The translations under genes were made by a program, and so were the position numbers. From Rubellimicrobium arenae (GTDB lineage: Bacteria; Pseudomonadota; Alphaproteobacteria; Rhodobacterales; Rhodobacteraceae), in the NCBI RefSeq assembly GCF_017916275.1, contig NZ_JAFMST010000004.1:186001-250000 (forward strand): DNA of 64,000 nucleotides. Reading direction: 5' to 3'. Below, in pieces: positions 8,543 to 16,718 of this stretch. The notes beneath the pieces are model-generated. The model was not told the DNA's origin and ran no database searches. It saw only the letters and a program-made list of their open reading frames with translations. Every line of letters starts with the position of its first letter. Position 1 is the first letter of the stretch.

Positions 8543-9361
8543 TCAGGCCGCCTTCGCCGCGAGCTGCGCGGCGATGAAGTCCATCGAGCGGCGCAGGTCG
8601 CCGATCGGGTCCTTGGACGCGTGGGTTTCGGGCGCGAAGGCCTCGAAGCTGATGGCGCCACGGTAGCCCGCCGCTTCCAGGGCGCGGATCTGCTCGACGT
8701 TGCCGAGCCGGTCGGCGCCGTCCACCAGCACGCGGTGCTGGTCGCCCATCTCGCCCACCGCCAGCGCGGGGTCGACGACGCCCGAGATGTGGATGATGCC
8801 GGTATGGGCCGGGAACAGCGGCCCGCCATGCGCGAGATGGTGGTGGAAGGTGTCGTGCACGAGCTTGAAGCGGCCTGTGGCGCCCAGCGCCTCGATCGCC
8901 TCCACGGCCTCGGCCTTGTAGCGCAGCGCGCAGATCTCAAAGCCCAGGGGCTCGACCATGCCGACGAGGCCGTGATCCTCGAGCATCGGCTTCAGTTCCT
9001 TGAGCGCCACCCGCAGGTTCGCCTGACGCTCGCCGTTGCCCATGCCGCCGTTGTCGTTGCGGGGAATGAGGCTCACCGCCTCGGCACCGCAGGCCACCGC
9101 GATCTTCATGAGGGCGAGGGCTTCCTCGCGCTTGGCGTCGGACCAGTCGTTGAAGCGCTTGACCTCGGCCAGCGCCAGGATCCGCAGGCCCTTCTCGCGG
9201 GCCAGCTCCCCGGCCTTCTCCGGGGCCATCTCGTCGAAGAGCGGCTGGGGCAGGTCGTTGCGGACCTCCACACCCACGCAGCCCAGCTCCTGCGCGGCAT
9301 CGAGAAGCTCGACGAAGGACATGCGGGCGACGGTCATGTGGTTGATGGCGAATGGCAGCAT
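8543..9361 (-). CDS. TIM-barrel isomerase, IolI/MocC-like
   Basis: This 272-residue protein belongs to the xylose-isomerase-like TIM-barrel (AP_endonuc_2) family. The metal-site residues expected in the family are visible: an EPLGFE segment near 138-143, HDTFHHH near 171-177, an HISG segment near 193 and SFEAF near the C-terminus. IolI (2-keto-myo-inositol isomerase) and the rhizopine protein MocC belong here; the sequence looks closer to these than to IolE (inosose dehydratase). It is the first gene after the LacI regulator in the leftward operon. It could interconvert inosose isomers and so widen the range of inositols used. Confidence 0.82.
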   Translation of the reverse strand: MLPFAINHMTVARMSFVELLDAAQELGCVGVEVRNDLPQPLFDEMAPEKAGELAREKGLRILALAEVKRFNDWSDAKREEALALMKIAVACGAEAVSLIPRNDNGGMGNGERQANLRVALKELKPMLEDHGLVGMVEPLGFEICALRYKAEAVEAIEALGATGRFKLVHDTFHHHLAHGGPLFPAHTGIIHISGVVDPALAVGEMGDQHRVLVDGADRLGNVEQIRALEAAGYRGAISFEAFAPETHASKDPIGDLRRSMDFIAAQLAAKAA

Positions 9362-9475
9362 TCGGATCCTTCCTCCCGCGGGGCCGTCGCCGTTGATCGA
9401 CGCTCAAGAAGCCGCGCTTTTCCCGATGCACCCTTGCCGCCCAGCACCGCCCCGAGTCAACGCGGGCCCGCTGGA

Positions 9476-9527
9476 ATTCTATCAGCCGTGATGCCTTGGC
9501 AATCACCGCAATGACGAAATTCCGTCA
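9476..9527 (-). promoter_or_regulatory. candidate promoter and operator region of the inositol operon
   Basis: The 163-base gap after the regulator holds two dyads. One, at 9488-9506, has arms GTGAT and ATCAC around a TGCC/GGCA core. The other, at 9512-9527, is TGACG-AAATTC-CGTCA, symmetric at 14 of 16 positions, and overlaps the regulator's stop codon. On the minus strand a -35-like TTGCCA (9497-9502) and a -10-like TAGAAT (9476-9481), 15 bases apart, overlap the first dyad. This suits repression by the LacI-type protein encoded next door. The spacing is short and the promoter is tentative. Confidence 0.4.
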
Positions 9528-10556
9528 GACGGATTCGGGAAGCACGAGCTCGGGCCGAAGGAAGTGCTGACCCGCGACCTCCGAGGGGCCGCTGCGGGCA
9601 GCGTCCGCCATGAGCCGCACCAGATCGTCGCAGAGCTGCGCCAGGGGCGTGGCGATCACCATCGTCAGGTAGCCGTCCACCAGGGCCGCCCGCGACTCCG
9701 GCGTCACCTCGTTCACCACGAGGCATACGTCGCCGGGCTTGCGCGCCTCCCGCATGGCGGCGATGGCTCCCTCCATGCCGCCGCCGGCCACATAGACGCC
9801 GCGCAGTTCCGGATGACGGTCGAGGAGATCGAGCATCGCCTCGTAGGTGAGCTGCCGGGTTTCCAGGTTCACCAACGTGTCCAGGATCTGGAACTGCGGG
9901 GCATATTCCCGGAACCACCCGCGGAACCCGGCCTCGCGCAGCTCATGGCCGTGCCAGCGATAACCCCCGACGAAGACGGCCACCTTTCCGGGCCGATGCG
10001 CGGCCATCCCGATGACCGAAGCCGCGATGCGGCCCACCTTCAGGTTGTTGAGGCCGAGGTAGTTCTGCCGGATTCCCTGGGCAAAGTCGTTGAGCAGCGC
10101 AAAGGTCGGCACCCCCTCCGCCTTCAGCGCCGTGACCGCGTCGGTGACGGATGGATGGGTGACCGCGCTGGCCGCCACGGCATCGACCCGGCCCTTCATG
10201 CCCAGCATGAGGTTCGCGAAGTCCGAGGGCGCCTGCGAGGCCGCGAACTCGACCACGGCCTTGACGCGCAGGCCCGTCGCGCGCCGCGCCGCCGCCTCGA
10301 TCTCGGCGGCGAAGTTCTGGTAGAAGGCCTGCCGCTCCTTATGGAGCACCACGCCCATCCGCAGGACCGGAAGATCCGTCTGGAGCCGCTGCGCGATCAG
10401 CGGGGCCGCGTGGTAGCCGATGCGGCGGGCCGCCTCGTAGACCTTCTGGGCCGTGTCCTCGCGCACCTGCTCGCGGCCATTGAGCACGCGGTCAACGGTG
10501 GCCTGGCTCACGCCGGCGGCCTTGGCGACATCCTGGATGGTGGGGCGGCGTGCCAT
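9525..10556 (-). CDS. LacI-family transcriptional regulator of the inositol/moc-like locus
   Basis: This is a 343-residue repressor with a LacI-type helix-turn-helix at residues 5-24 (TIQDVAKAAGVSQATVDRVL) and a periplasmic-binding-protein-like sensor domain from about 60 to 335. It sits between the leftward inositol operon and the rightward desaturase/Rieske/PanB-like operon, so it can control both. The sensor domain is of the sugar-binding type, and an inositol-related effector is likely. Rhizobial moc loci use a GntR-type MocR instead, so the control differs. The ATG at 10556 begins the HTH directly. Confidence 0.88.
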   Translation of the reverse strand: MARRPTIQDVAKAAGVSQATVDRVLNGREQVREDTAQKVYEAARRIGYHAAPLIAQRLQTDLPVLRMGVVLHKERQAFYQNFAAEIEAAARRATGLRVKAVVEFAASQAPSDFANLMLGMKGRVDAVAASAVTHPSVTDAVTALKAEGVPTFALLNDFAQGIRQNYLGLNNLKVGRIAASVIGMAAHRPGKVAVFVGGYRWHGHELREAGFRGWFREYAPQFQILDTLVNLETRQLTYEAMLDLLDRHPELRGVYVAGGGMEGAIAAMREARKPGDVCLVVNEVTPESRAALVDGYLTMVIATPLAQLCDDLVRLMADAARSGPSEVAGQHFLRPELVLPESV

Positions 10557-10560
10557 AATT

Positions 10561-10619
10561 CGACAGTCCTGACGATTTCACCTCATGTTAGGACCGCATC
10601 TCTGAGGCTTCGTGACGAA
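10561..10619. promoter_or_regulatory. candidate operators in the divergent regulator/desaturase gap
   Basis: The 152-base gap between the regulator and the desaturase gene has an imperfect dyad at 10561-10574 (CGaCAGtcCTGaCG) and a perfect odd dyad TTCGTGACGAA at 10609-10619. The half-site TGACGA occurs at 10570 and 10613 and also in the dyad at the other end of the regulator gene. The shared half-site suggests one repressor binds all of them. I could not fix a clear -35/-10 pair. Confidence 0.35.
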
Positions 10620-10708
10620 TTGTCCAGCAAAGATGTTGGGCGGCCAAGGAAAGTCACGATATGCAGCCCGCCAACAGCCCCGAACCGCTGAACAACAGGA
10701 GGAGCCCC

Positions 10709-11803
10709 ATGGGGACGCGGAACTACAGCCTTTTGGGTCCTGATGGCCAGCGCGCCGTCGAAACGGGCCTTGCCGCGGCCGAGTGGTACCACACCGAGGT
10801 GCCGCGCAAGGTCATGAAGGAACTCATGCAGCGCAAGGATGGTCCCGCCATCCGCGACACGATCATCTGGCTGGGTGCGATGGCCCTTCTGGCCGGGATC
10901 GCCGTGGCGCTCTGGGTGAATGGGCATCCGTGGCTGTCGATCCCCTTCTGGATCGCCTATGGCGTGCTGTACGGATCGGCCTCGGACTCCCGCTGGCACG
11001 AATCCTCGCATGGCACCGCCTTCAAGACGCCGTGGATGAACAACGTCGTCTACCAGATCGCCTGCTTCATGATCGTCCGGAACCCGCACACCTGGCGCTG
11101 GAGCCATGCGCGGCACCACACGGACACCTACATCGTCGGCCGCGACCCCGAGATCGCGATCATGCGCCCGCCCGAGCTGTTCCGGCTGTTCCTGAACTTC
11201 TTCGGGATCATCGACGCCTGGAACGGCTGGACCCGGATGCTCTACAATGCCGCCGGCAGGATCCATCCCGAAGAGGCGACCTTCATCCCCGAGACCGAAT
11301 GGTCCAAGGTCATCCGCGTCGCCCGGATCTGGACGGCCATCTACGCCGTCACGATCATCGCGGCCCTCTACCTCCAGTCGGTCGTGCCGCTCCTGCTGAT
11401 CGGAGGGCCCCGGCTCTATGGCGCGTGGCACCATATCATGACGGGCCTGCTGCAACACGGCGGCCTGGCCGACAACGTCATCGACCACCGGCTGAATTCG
11501 CGCACCGTGTACATGAATCCGATCTCGCGGTTCATCTACTGGAACATGAACTACCACGTGGAGCATCACATGTTCCCCATGGTGCCCTACCACGCGCTGC
11601 CCCGGCTGCACGAGATCATCAAGCACGACCTGCCGACGCCGAACAATTCGATCGCCGAAGCCTTTGGCGAGATGTGGCCCGCGCTCAAGCGCCAGCTTCA
11701 GTACGAGGACTACTTCCTCAGGCGCGAGCTGCCCTCCACCGCCAAGCCCTACCGCGAGGACTTCCACGTCTCCGCGCTTGGCGGCGTCGTGGCGGCCGAA
11801 TGA
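10709..11803 (+). CDS. fatty acid desaturase-like di-iron protein, MocD-like
   Basis: This is a 364-residue integral membrane di-iron protein of the fatty-acid-desaturase superfamily. Three His clusters are present: HESSH at 97-101, HARHH at 133-137 and HVEHH at 283-287. Hydrophobic pairs lie at about 52-90, 113-124 and 205-232. The ATG at 10709 has AGGAGG seven bases upstream; the frame is open earlier but without a good ribosome site. Pairing with a Rieske ferredoxin matches rhizobial mocD-mocE, which are needed for O-demethylation of the rhizopine 3-O-methyl-scyllo-inosamine. A true lipid desaturase is the alternative, but the inositol context argues for a sugar-derived substrate. Confidence 0.85.
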   Translation: MGTRNYSLLGPDGQRAVETGLAAAEWYHTEVPRKVMKELMQRKDGPAIRDTIIWLGAMALLAGIAVALWVNGHPWLSIPFWIAYGVLYGSASDSRWHESSHGTAFKTPWMNNVVYQIACFMIVRNPHTWRWSHARHHTDTYIVGRDPEIAIMRPPELFRLFLNFFGIIDAWNGWTRMLYNAAGRIHPEEATFIPETEWSKVIRVARIWTAIYAVTIIAALYLQSVVPLLLIGGPRLYGAWHHIMTGLLQHGGLADNVIDHRLNSRTVYMNPISRFIYWNMNYHVEHHMFPMVPYHALPRLHEIIKHDLPTPNNSIAEAFGEMWPALKRQLQYEDYFLRRELPSTAKPYREDFHVSALGGVVAAE

Positions 11804-11869
11804 CGAACCAGGGCCGGGCTCGCTCCCGGCCCGCCGACAACAAACAGGACAAGGGAAGAGGAGCCTAAC

Positions 11870-12184
11870 ATGCCCCAATGGGTGGACGCCTGCGCGGTGG
11901 ACGAGATCGACGAGGAGGACGTGATGCGCTGGGACCACGGCGGGCGGACCTACGCCATCTACCACAGCCCGGACGGCGAGTTCTTCTGCACGGATGGCAT
12001 GTGCACCCACGAGAACGTCCACCTCGCGGGCGGGCTCGTGATGGACTACGTGATCGAGTGCCCCAAGCACAACGGCCAGTTCGACTACCGCACCGGCCAG
12101 GCCAAGCGCGCCCCCGTTTGCGTGAACCTCGCCACCTACCCCGCCAAGGCCGAAGGCGGCCGCGTCCTCGTGCAGGTGGGCTGA
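11870..12184 (+). CDS. Rieske [2Fe-2S] ferredoxin, MocE-like
   Basis: This is a 104-residue stand-alone Rieske ferredoxin. The cluster ligands are C45-T-H47 and C64-P-K-H67, exactly the CxH...CxxH pattern. It is soluble, with no signal peptide, and would pass electrons to the upstream di-iron oxygenase. The ATG at 11870 follows an AAGAGGAG ribosome site; 66 bases separate it from the desaturase stop. No ferredoxin reductase (MocF) is found nearby, so electrons must come from a reductase elsewhere in the genome. Confidence 0.93.
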   Translation: MPQWVDACAVDEIDEEDVMRWDHGGRTYAIYHSPDGEFFCTDGMCTHENVHLAGGLVMDYVIECPKHNGQFDYRTGQAKRAPVCVNLATYPAKAEGGRVLVQVG

Positions 12185-12186
12185 AC

Positions 12187-12996
12187 ATGCGTCCCTCCTC
12201 CAAGCGCTGGACCGTCGCCGACCTTCTGGCCAACCGCGGCACCCACCAGTTCGCCATGCTGCGCGTCGAGACCCTCGACGAGGCCGCCGCCGCCGAGGCC
12301 GCGGGCGTGGAGCTGTTCTCGGTTCCGCCCGAGATGCTGATGGACCCCCGGTTCCGTCAGGTCGCGCCCAACGCCTTCGCCTTCCCGGGCATGAACTTCT
12401 ACGACATCGGCGACACCGCCGACTTCCTGAAATGGGCCTTTCCGCTCTGGAAGCATGGGGCGGACGCCGTCTATTGCTCCGGCTCGCTCCAGACCGTGCG
12501 CGCGCTCACCGACAACGGCATCCCCGTCTGCGGCCATGTGGGCCTTGTGCCATCCAAGTGCACCTGGACCGGCGGATTCAAGGCCGTGGGCAAGACGCTC
12601 GACAGCGCCAAGTACCTTTGGGATCAGTGCAAGGCCTACGAGGAGGCCGGCGCCTTCGCCGTCGAGATCGAGGTCGTTCCCCAGCAGATCACAGAGCTGA
12701 TCGCCGAACGGACGAACCTGTTCCTGCTGTCGATGGGCGGCGGGGCCAAAGGCCACGCGCAGTATCTCTTCACGGATGATGTGCTGGGCCAGAACACGGG
12801 CCGAATCCCGCGGCACGCCAAGGTCTATGCCGACTTCAAGGCCGAGTTCGCGCGCCTGCAGCAGATGCGGGTCGAGGCCATGCGCGCCTTTGCCGACGAC
12901 GTCCACAACGGGGCCTACCCGGCAGAGGCCTATGTCGTGAACGCCAAGGACGAGGTCGTGGCCCAGTTCCGCGAGTGGCTGGCCGCGAACGCCTGA
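12187..12996 (+). CDS. PanB-fold protein with altered active site
   Basis: This is a 269-residue member of the ketopantoate hydroxymethyltransferase (PanB) fold. The central segment (PVCGHVGLVPSK, 113-124; GGFKAVGK, 129-136) and the general-base Glu (E162 before VVP, equal to E. coli E181) are clear, as is the C-terminal PRHAK region at 208-212. However, the metal ligands equal to E. coli D45 and D84 and the substrate Lys112 appear to be replaced (S-V-P-P near 45-48, an FPGMNF segment near 66-71 and Y96). It is therefore unlikely to make ketopantoate. The ATG starts two bases after the Rieske stop, so it is part of the oxygenase operon. Its reaction is unknown. Confidence 0.8.
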   Translation: MRPSSKRWTVADLLANRGTHQFAMLRVETLDEAAAAEAAGVELFSVPPEMLMDPRFRQVAPNAFAFPGMNFYDIGDTADFLKWAFPLWKHGADAVYCSGSLQTVRALTDNGIPVCGHVGLVPSKCTWTGGFKAVGKTLDSAKYLWDQCKAYEEAGAFAVEIEVVPQQITELIAERTNLFLLSMGGGAKGHAQYLFTDDVLGQNTGRIPRHAKVYADFKAEFARLQQMRVEAMRAFADDVHNGAYPAEAYVVNAKDEVVAQFREWLAANA

Positions 12997-13000
12997 CGGC

Positions 13001-13648
13001 TCAGGCGATGCGCAGACGGACCGAGGGTGCGCCGTCCAGCGTGCCCTCCAGCCGGTCGCCGGGCTCGACCGGCCCCACCCCGGCGGGGGTCCCGGTCATG
13101 ATGAGATCGCCCGGCCCGGGCGCATAGAGCGTCCGCAGATGCGCCAGCAGCGCGTCGATGCCGTGGATCATCTCGGTCAGCGGGGCCTGCTGCCGCACCT
13201 CGCCGTTCACGGTCAGGCGCATCACGGCCTCCGGAGCGGGCCGCCCCTGAACCAGGGCCCCGATCACCGCAGAGCCTTCGAAATCCTTCGCGGTGTCCCA
13301 CGGCTTGCCCGCCGCCTTGGCCACCGCCTGCAGGTCGCGGCGGGTCATGTCGAGGCCCACGCCCCAGCCCCAGACCTCGCCCCCTTCCCCCAGCGCCAGG
13401 ACCAGTTCGACCTCGTGGTGCAGGTCCCGCGTCCCCGGAGGATATGGCAGGACAGAGTCGTCGGGGATCAGCCCGAAGGGCGACTTGGTGAACCAGAACG
13501 GGGCGTCGGTTTCCACCGGATTTCCCATCTCCCGCGCATGGGCGGCGTAGTTGCGGCCCACACAGAAGATCCGGGCGACCGGGTAGGTCAGGTCCGCCGC
13601 CGCGACCGGCAGTTCGGGCAGGGAACGCGCGGGAAAGACTTGGGGCAT
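13001..13648 (-). CDS. fumarylacetoacetate hydrolase family protein
   Basis: This 215-residue enzyme has the FAH C-terminal-domain fold (as in acylpyruvase and 2-keto-3-deoxy-acid dehydratases). Visible marks are RIFCVGRNYAAHA near 27-39, the metal ligands in HHEVELVLAL near 77-86, GVGLDMTRRDLQ near 96-107 and the TGTPAGVG loop near 188-195. Such enzymes cut or hydrate 2-keto acids with Mg in the cytosol. It faces the PanB-like gene tail to tail with only four bases between, so it is a separate unit. A link to the oxygenase operon is possible but not shown. The ATG at 13648 is the first good start. Confidence 0.85.
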   Translation of the reverse strand: MPQVFPARSLPELPVAAADLTYPVARIFCVGRNYAAHAREMGNPVETDAPFWFTKSPFGLIPDDSVLPYPPGTRDLHHEVELVLALGEGGEVWGWGVGLDMTRRDLQAVAKAAGKPWDTAKDFEGSAVIGALVQGRPAPEAVMRLTVNGEVRQQAPLTEMIHGIDALLAHLRTLYAPGPGDLIMTGTPAGVGPVEPGDRLEGTLDGAPSVRLRIA

Positions 13649-13774
13649 GTGACACCTTTGATGGATCTGGTCAGCGTCGCTCCGCCGCCGAGGACGCCTC
13701 GTGGTTCAGCGCACGGGCGGGGGACTTGGGCGCCCGGCGGCAGCGGAACGCCCCCCCGGGGCCAGCAGAAGGCC

Positions 13775-14338
13775 TCAGCGCAGGCCGTTGGCGGCGATAT
13801 CCTGCGCGAGCGCCAGGGTCGCCTGTCCGCGGGCCGCCGCGATGGCGCCAGGTCCCGGATCGGCGGGCAACGGGATGCGGATGCGGAACTCCCGCGCACG
13901 GTCCCGGCCCGATCCGTCCTGGGACGCCACATAATACTGGCCGCGCATGAGGAAGGCGCCCGAGCTGTCGGCCACCATCTCGGCCACGCGCACGTCGACC
14001 TGCGCCTCGGCAGGTTCCTCGAAGGGCCAGGGTTCCGGCACGACGCGGGCGCCGGTCACGCCACCCAGGGCGCGGGCCAGGTCCAGCGTTTCGGCCCGCG
14101 CGGGATCGTCGGCCCAGCGCACCCGGCGAAGCTGGGTCAGCGAGTTGCCGGGAACCTGCACGTAGACATCGTCTGCCGCCGCGTATTCGGGCAGCGACAC
14201 GTCGAGCAGCTCCACCGTGCCGAAGGAGGAGCCGACCCGGGCCGGCGGCTCGGCAGGGGGCACGGCCAGCCGCAGGGACTGTGGCCCGCAGGCGGCCAGG
14301 AGCACGAGGGCGGCGATGCTCAGCGGACGGAGCGTCAT
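13775..14338 (-). CDS. pqiC: PqiC-type outer-membrane lipoprotein
   Basis: This is a 187-residue lipoprotein of the ABC-transport auxiliary (DUF330/PqiC) family. The signal ends in a lipobox LLAAC with the acylated Cys near residue 17. The rest matches the family's alpha/beta fold. It follows the MCE protein gene by one base and completes a pqiA-pqiA-pqiB-pqiC operon that spans both membranes. PqiC forms the outer-membrane ring around the tip of the PqiB needle. I chose the ATG at 14338 because it starts the lipoprotein signal; the frame is open further up. Confidence 0.87.
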   Translation of the reverse strand: MTLRPLSIAALVLLAACGPQSLRLAVPPAEPPARVGSSFGTVELLDVSLPEYAAADDVYVQVPGNSLTQLRRVRWADDPARAETLDLARALGGVTGARVVPEPWPFEEPAEAQVDVRVAEMVADSSGAFLMRGQYYVASQDGSGRDRAREFRIRIPLPADPGPGAIAAARGQATLALAQDIAANGLR

Positions 14339-14339
14339 G

Positions 14340-16718
14340 TCAGTCTCCGAATATGAGGGAGTTGGGGTTGCGCTCGATGGTGCGGGCCAGGGCCGCGACG
14401 GCATTGGCAGCGTCCGTCACCTCACGGATGGCCCGCTGCGCCTCCCGGACGATGCCGGAGGACGAGTCGAAGCCCTGGAGCGTCACCGCCGCCTGGTCGA
14501 GGAGACCGCTCGCGCGCTCCACCAGGCCGGGAAGGCTGTCGGCCGCGCGGCGTGCCGCATCGAGAGTGGCGTTGGCGTTGGTCACGACCCCGCCCTCCCG
14601 TGCTTCGCGAAGGATCGCCTCGACCTCGCCCAGGGCCGCGGACAGGTCGCCCGGCAGCGCCTGGGTCCCTTCGGACGACACCAGGGTATTGGCGCTCGCG
14701 GCCAGGTCGGTCAGCTCGGTCACGAGCTGGTCCACCGGCAGCTCGTTGGCCTTGGCCACGAGCGTGTCGATGCGGGCCACGAGGTCGGGCAACCCTTCGG
14801 CCGAGCTCTGGAGCGAGCGCGCCGCATCCTCGGCCGCGGCGATGGCGGAGGACAGGCGCGTCGCCAGCTCCCCGTCGTCGAGATCCTGCAGGATCGCGCG
14901 GGTCTGGCCCAGCGTGGCAGAGGCCTCATCGGTCAGCTGGCCGATCTGGGCCGGAAGCTGCTGCAGGCCCGGCTGCGCCAGCAGCGCGCGGGCGTCCGAG
15001 GACAGGCCCGTCACCTCGGCCAGCAGAGGCTCGACCTCCAGGGCCTCGGCCTTCACCGCCACGGCGTTCAGGCGATCCACGAGATCGGGCACGCCGGCGG
15101 TCGCCTCGCCGATCCGCTGGACGGCAGCGTTGGCCGTGTCCACAGCCGTGAGGATGCGCCCCAGGGCGTTCTGCTCGCGCAGTTCGGTCAGGCGGGCGCG
15201 GACCTCGGCCAAGGTGCCGTTGACCTCGTCGAGCGAGGTGGCCAGCTGGCCTGGCAGGCCCTGCACCTCGGGCGACCCGGTGACGCTGCGGATGTCGCCC
15301 AGGAGCGCGCTGACCTGCCCCGGCACGGCCTGCGTCTCGGGCGAGCCCACGAGGCGGGAGGCGTTGTCGAGGAAGGCCACGGCGGAATCGAGCAGCTCTT
15401 CGATGGGAAGGTTGCTCACGCGGGTCAGGACGTCCTGGGCCTGCCCCGCCACGTCGGCGATGTCGGCCTCGGCCGTGGGAACCGAGGGGAATGGCAGCGT
15501 GGCCAGGTCGATCTCGGCCGGAGGGGCATCCGGAATCTCGATGAGCTGGACCTTGAGCCCGCCTAGCAGCCCGGCGCTCGCCAGTTGCGCGCGCAGCCCT
15601 CGGCCGACGCGGCTTTGCAAGGCGGCAAGGATGTCGCTCCGTCCCTGGTCGCCCTCGAGCCCGAGCCGGGACGGCTGGAGGGCGAGGACGGTCTGGAGAT
15701 GCACCTCCTCGTCGCCGAAGCGCTCGGGGTCGAGCAGGCCGTTGACGTCGGTGACCTCGCCGATGCGGATGCCGTCCAGTTCGACCGGCGCGCCGACGGA
15801 CAGGCCCGCGATGTTGCCCGAAAAGACGGCGATCAGGTCCAGGACCGGCGAGTTCGGGTCCGTGTAGATGGAATCGCGGGCGTTCGCTTCGTAAAGATAG
15901 GCCTCGAACAGGTCACCGTCCTTGGCCGGCTGCGCCCCGGACACGAAGGTGTCGAAGGCAAGCCCCCCCACGATCAGCGACGACAGGGAGTCGAAGTCGA
16001 CCTCGGCCCCGCCGGAGCCCACGGACAGGGAGAAGCCCGAAGCATCCCAGAAGACCGTGGCCTCGGTCACGAGCCGGTCATAGGGGGCGTAGATCACGGC
16101 CGGCGCGGTCACCGAGATGCCGTCCTCGCCCACCACGGGCTCGCCCACCTGCCCCACCGTCACGCCCTGGTAGATGATCGGCACGGCCGAGGTGAGGGTG
16201 CCGTCGGTCGAGCGGAGCGTGAACTCGAGCCCCTCCTGGCCGACGCCCAGCAGGGGCGCGGTGGCCTGCCCCTCGAAGTGGTCCACCGGCTCGGCCGGCA
16301 CGTTGTCCCAGGTGCCCTCGATGAAGACGCCGGACAGCACCGTCTCGAGGCCGGTGATGCGCTGGGTGGTGATCTCGGGCCGGACGACCCAGAACTTGGC
16401 GTCGGCGTCCACATAGGGGGCTACGTCGGGATCGAGCCGGACCGAGACCAGCACGCGCGCGAGGTCAGAGGTGAACTGGACCTTCTCCACGAGGCCCACC
16501 GCGACGTTGCGGTAGCGCAGCTCGGTCTCGCGGGCGACGACGCCGGCGGCGTCCGCGAACTCGATCTGGATGAGGGGACCCTTGTCGCGGAAGTTTTCCC
16601 AGGCCACGCCCAGCGCGATCGCCAGCGCGGCGAGCGGGACCAGCCAGATCACCGAGACGCGCTGCCAGAAGCTCCTCCGGGCGGAGGTGACGGGGATCGG
16701 GGGAACCGAGTCGGTCAT
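14340..16718 (-). CDS. pqiB: PqiB-like MCE-domain lipid transport protein, long form
   Basis: This 792-residue protein has one N-terminal membrane anchor (about 22-41) and then three MCE (MlaD) domains at roughly 48-118, 160-225 and 285-390. From about 430 to 780 it is a long helical stretch built of loosely repeated 60-90-residue units, each with an LPG or LPxQ turn. E. coli PqiB is 546 residues, so the C-terminal needle is much longer here. PqiB carries lipids across the periplasm from PqiA to the outer membrane. Its ATG overlaps the stop of the second pqiA gene (ATGA), and pqiC follows by one base. Confidence 0.9.
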   Translation of the reverse strand: MTDSVPPIPVTSARRSFWQRVSVIWLVPLAALAIALGVAWENFRDKGPLIQIEFADAAGVVARETELRYRNVAVGLVEKVQFTSDLARVLVSVRLDPDVAPYVDADAKFWVVRPEITTQRITGLETVLSGVFIEGTWDNVPAEPVDHFEGQATAPLLGVGQEGLEFTLRSTDGTLTSAVPIIYQGVTVGQVGEPVVGEDGISVTAPAVIYAPYDRLVTEATVFWDASGFSLSVGSGGAEVDFDSLSSLIVGGLAFDTFVSGAQPAKDGDLFEAYLYEANARDSIYTDPNSPVLDLIAVFSGNIAGLSVGAPVELDGIRIGEVTDVNGLLDPERFGDEEVHLQTVLALQPSRLGLEGDQGRSDILAALQSRVGRGLRAQLASAGLLGGLKVQLIEIPDAPPAEIDLATLPFPSVPTAEADIADVAGQAQDVLTRVSNLPIEELLDSAVAFLDNASRLVGSPETQAVPGQVSALLGDIRSVTGSPEVQGLPGQLATSLDEVNGTLAEVRARLTELREQNALGRILTAVDTANAAVQRIGEATAGVPDLVDRLNAVAVKAEALEVEPLLAEVTGLSSDARALLAQPGLQQLPAQIGQLTDEASATLGQTRAILQDLDDGELATRLSSAIAAAEDAARSLQSSAEGLPDLVARIDTLVAKANELPVDQLVTELTDLAASANTLVSSEGTQALPGDLSAALGEVEAILREAREGGVVTNANATLDAARRAADSLPGLVERASGLLDQAAVTLQGFDSSSGIVREAQRAIREVTDAANAVAALARTIERNPNSLIFGD

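Noticed and set aside
8449-8940. An N-terminal extension of the periplasmic binding protein
   Set aside because: The in-frame extension covers the isomerase gene antisense-like in a different frame and would hide the signal peptide. The ATG at 8448 has a strong ribosome site.
12187-12996. Calling this gene panB of pantothenate synthesis
   Set aside because: Several PanB metal and substrate residues look replaced, no panC is nearby, and the gene belongs to an oxygenase operon.
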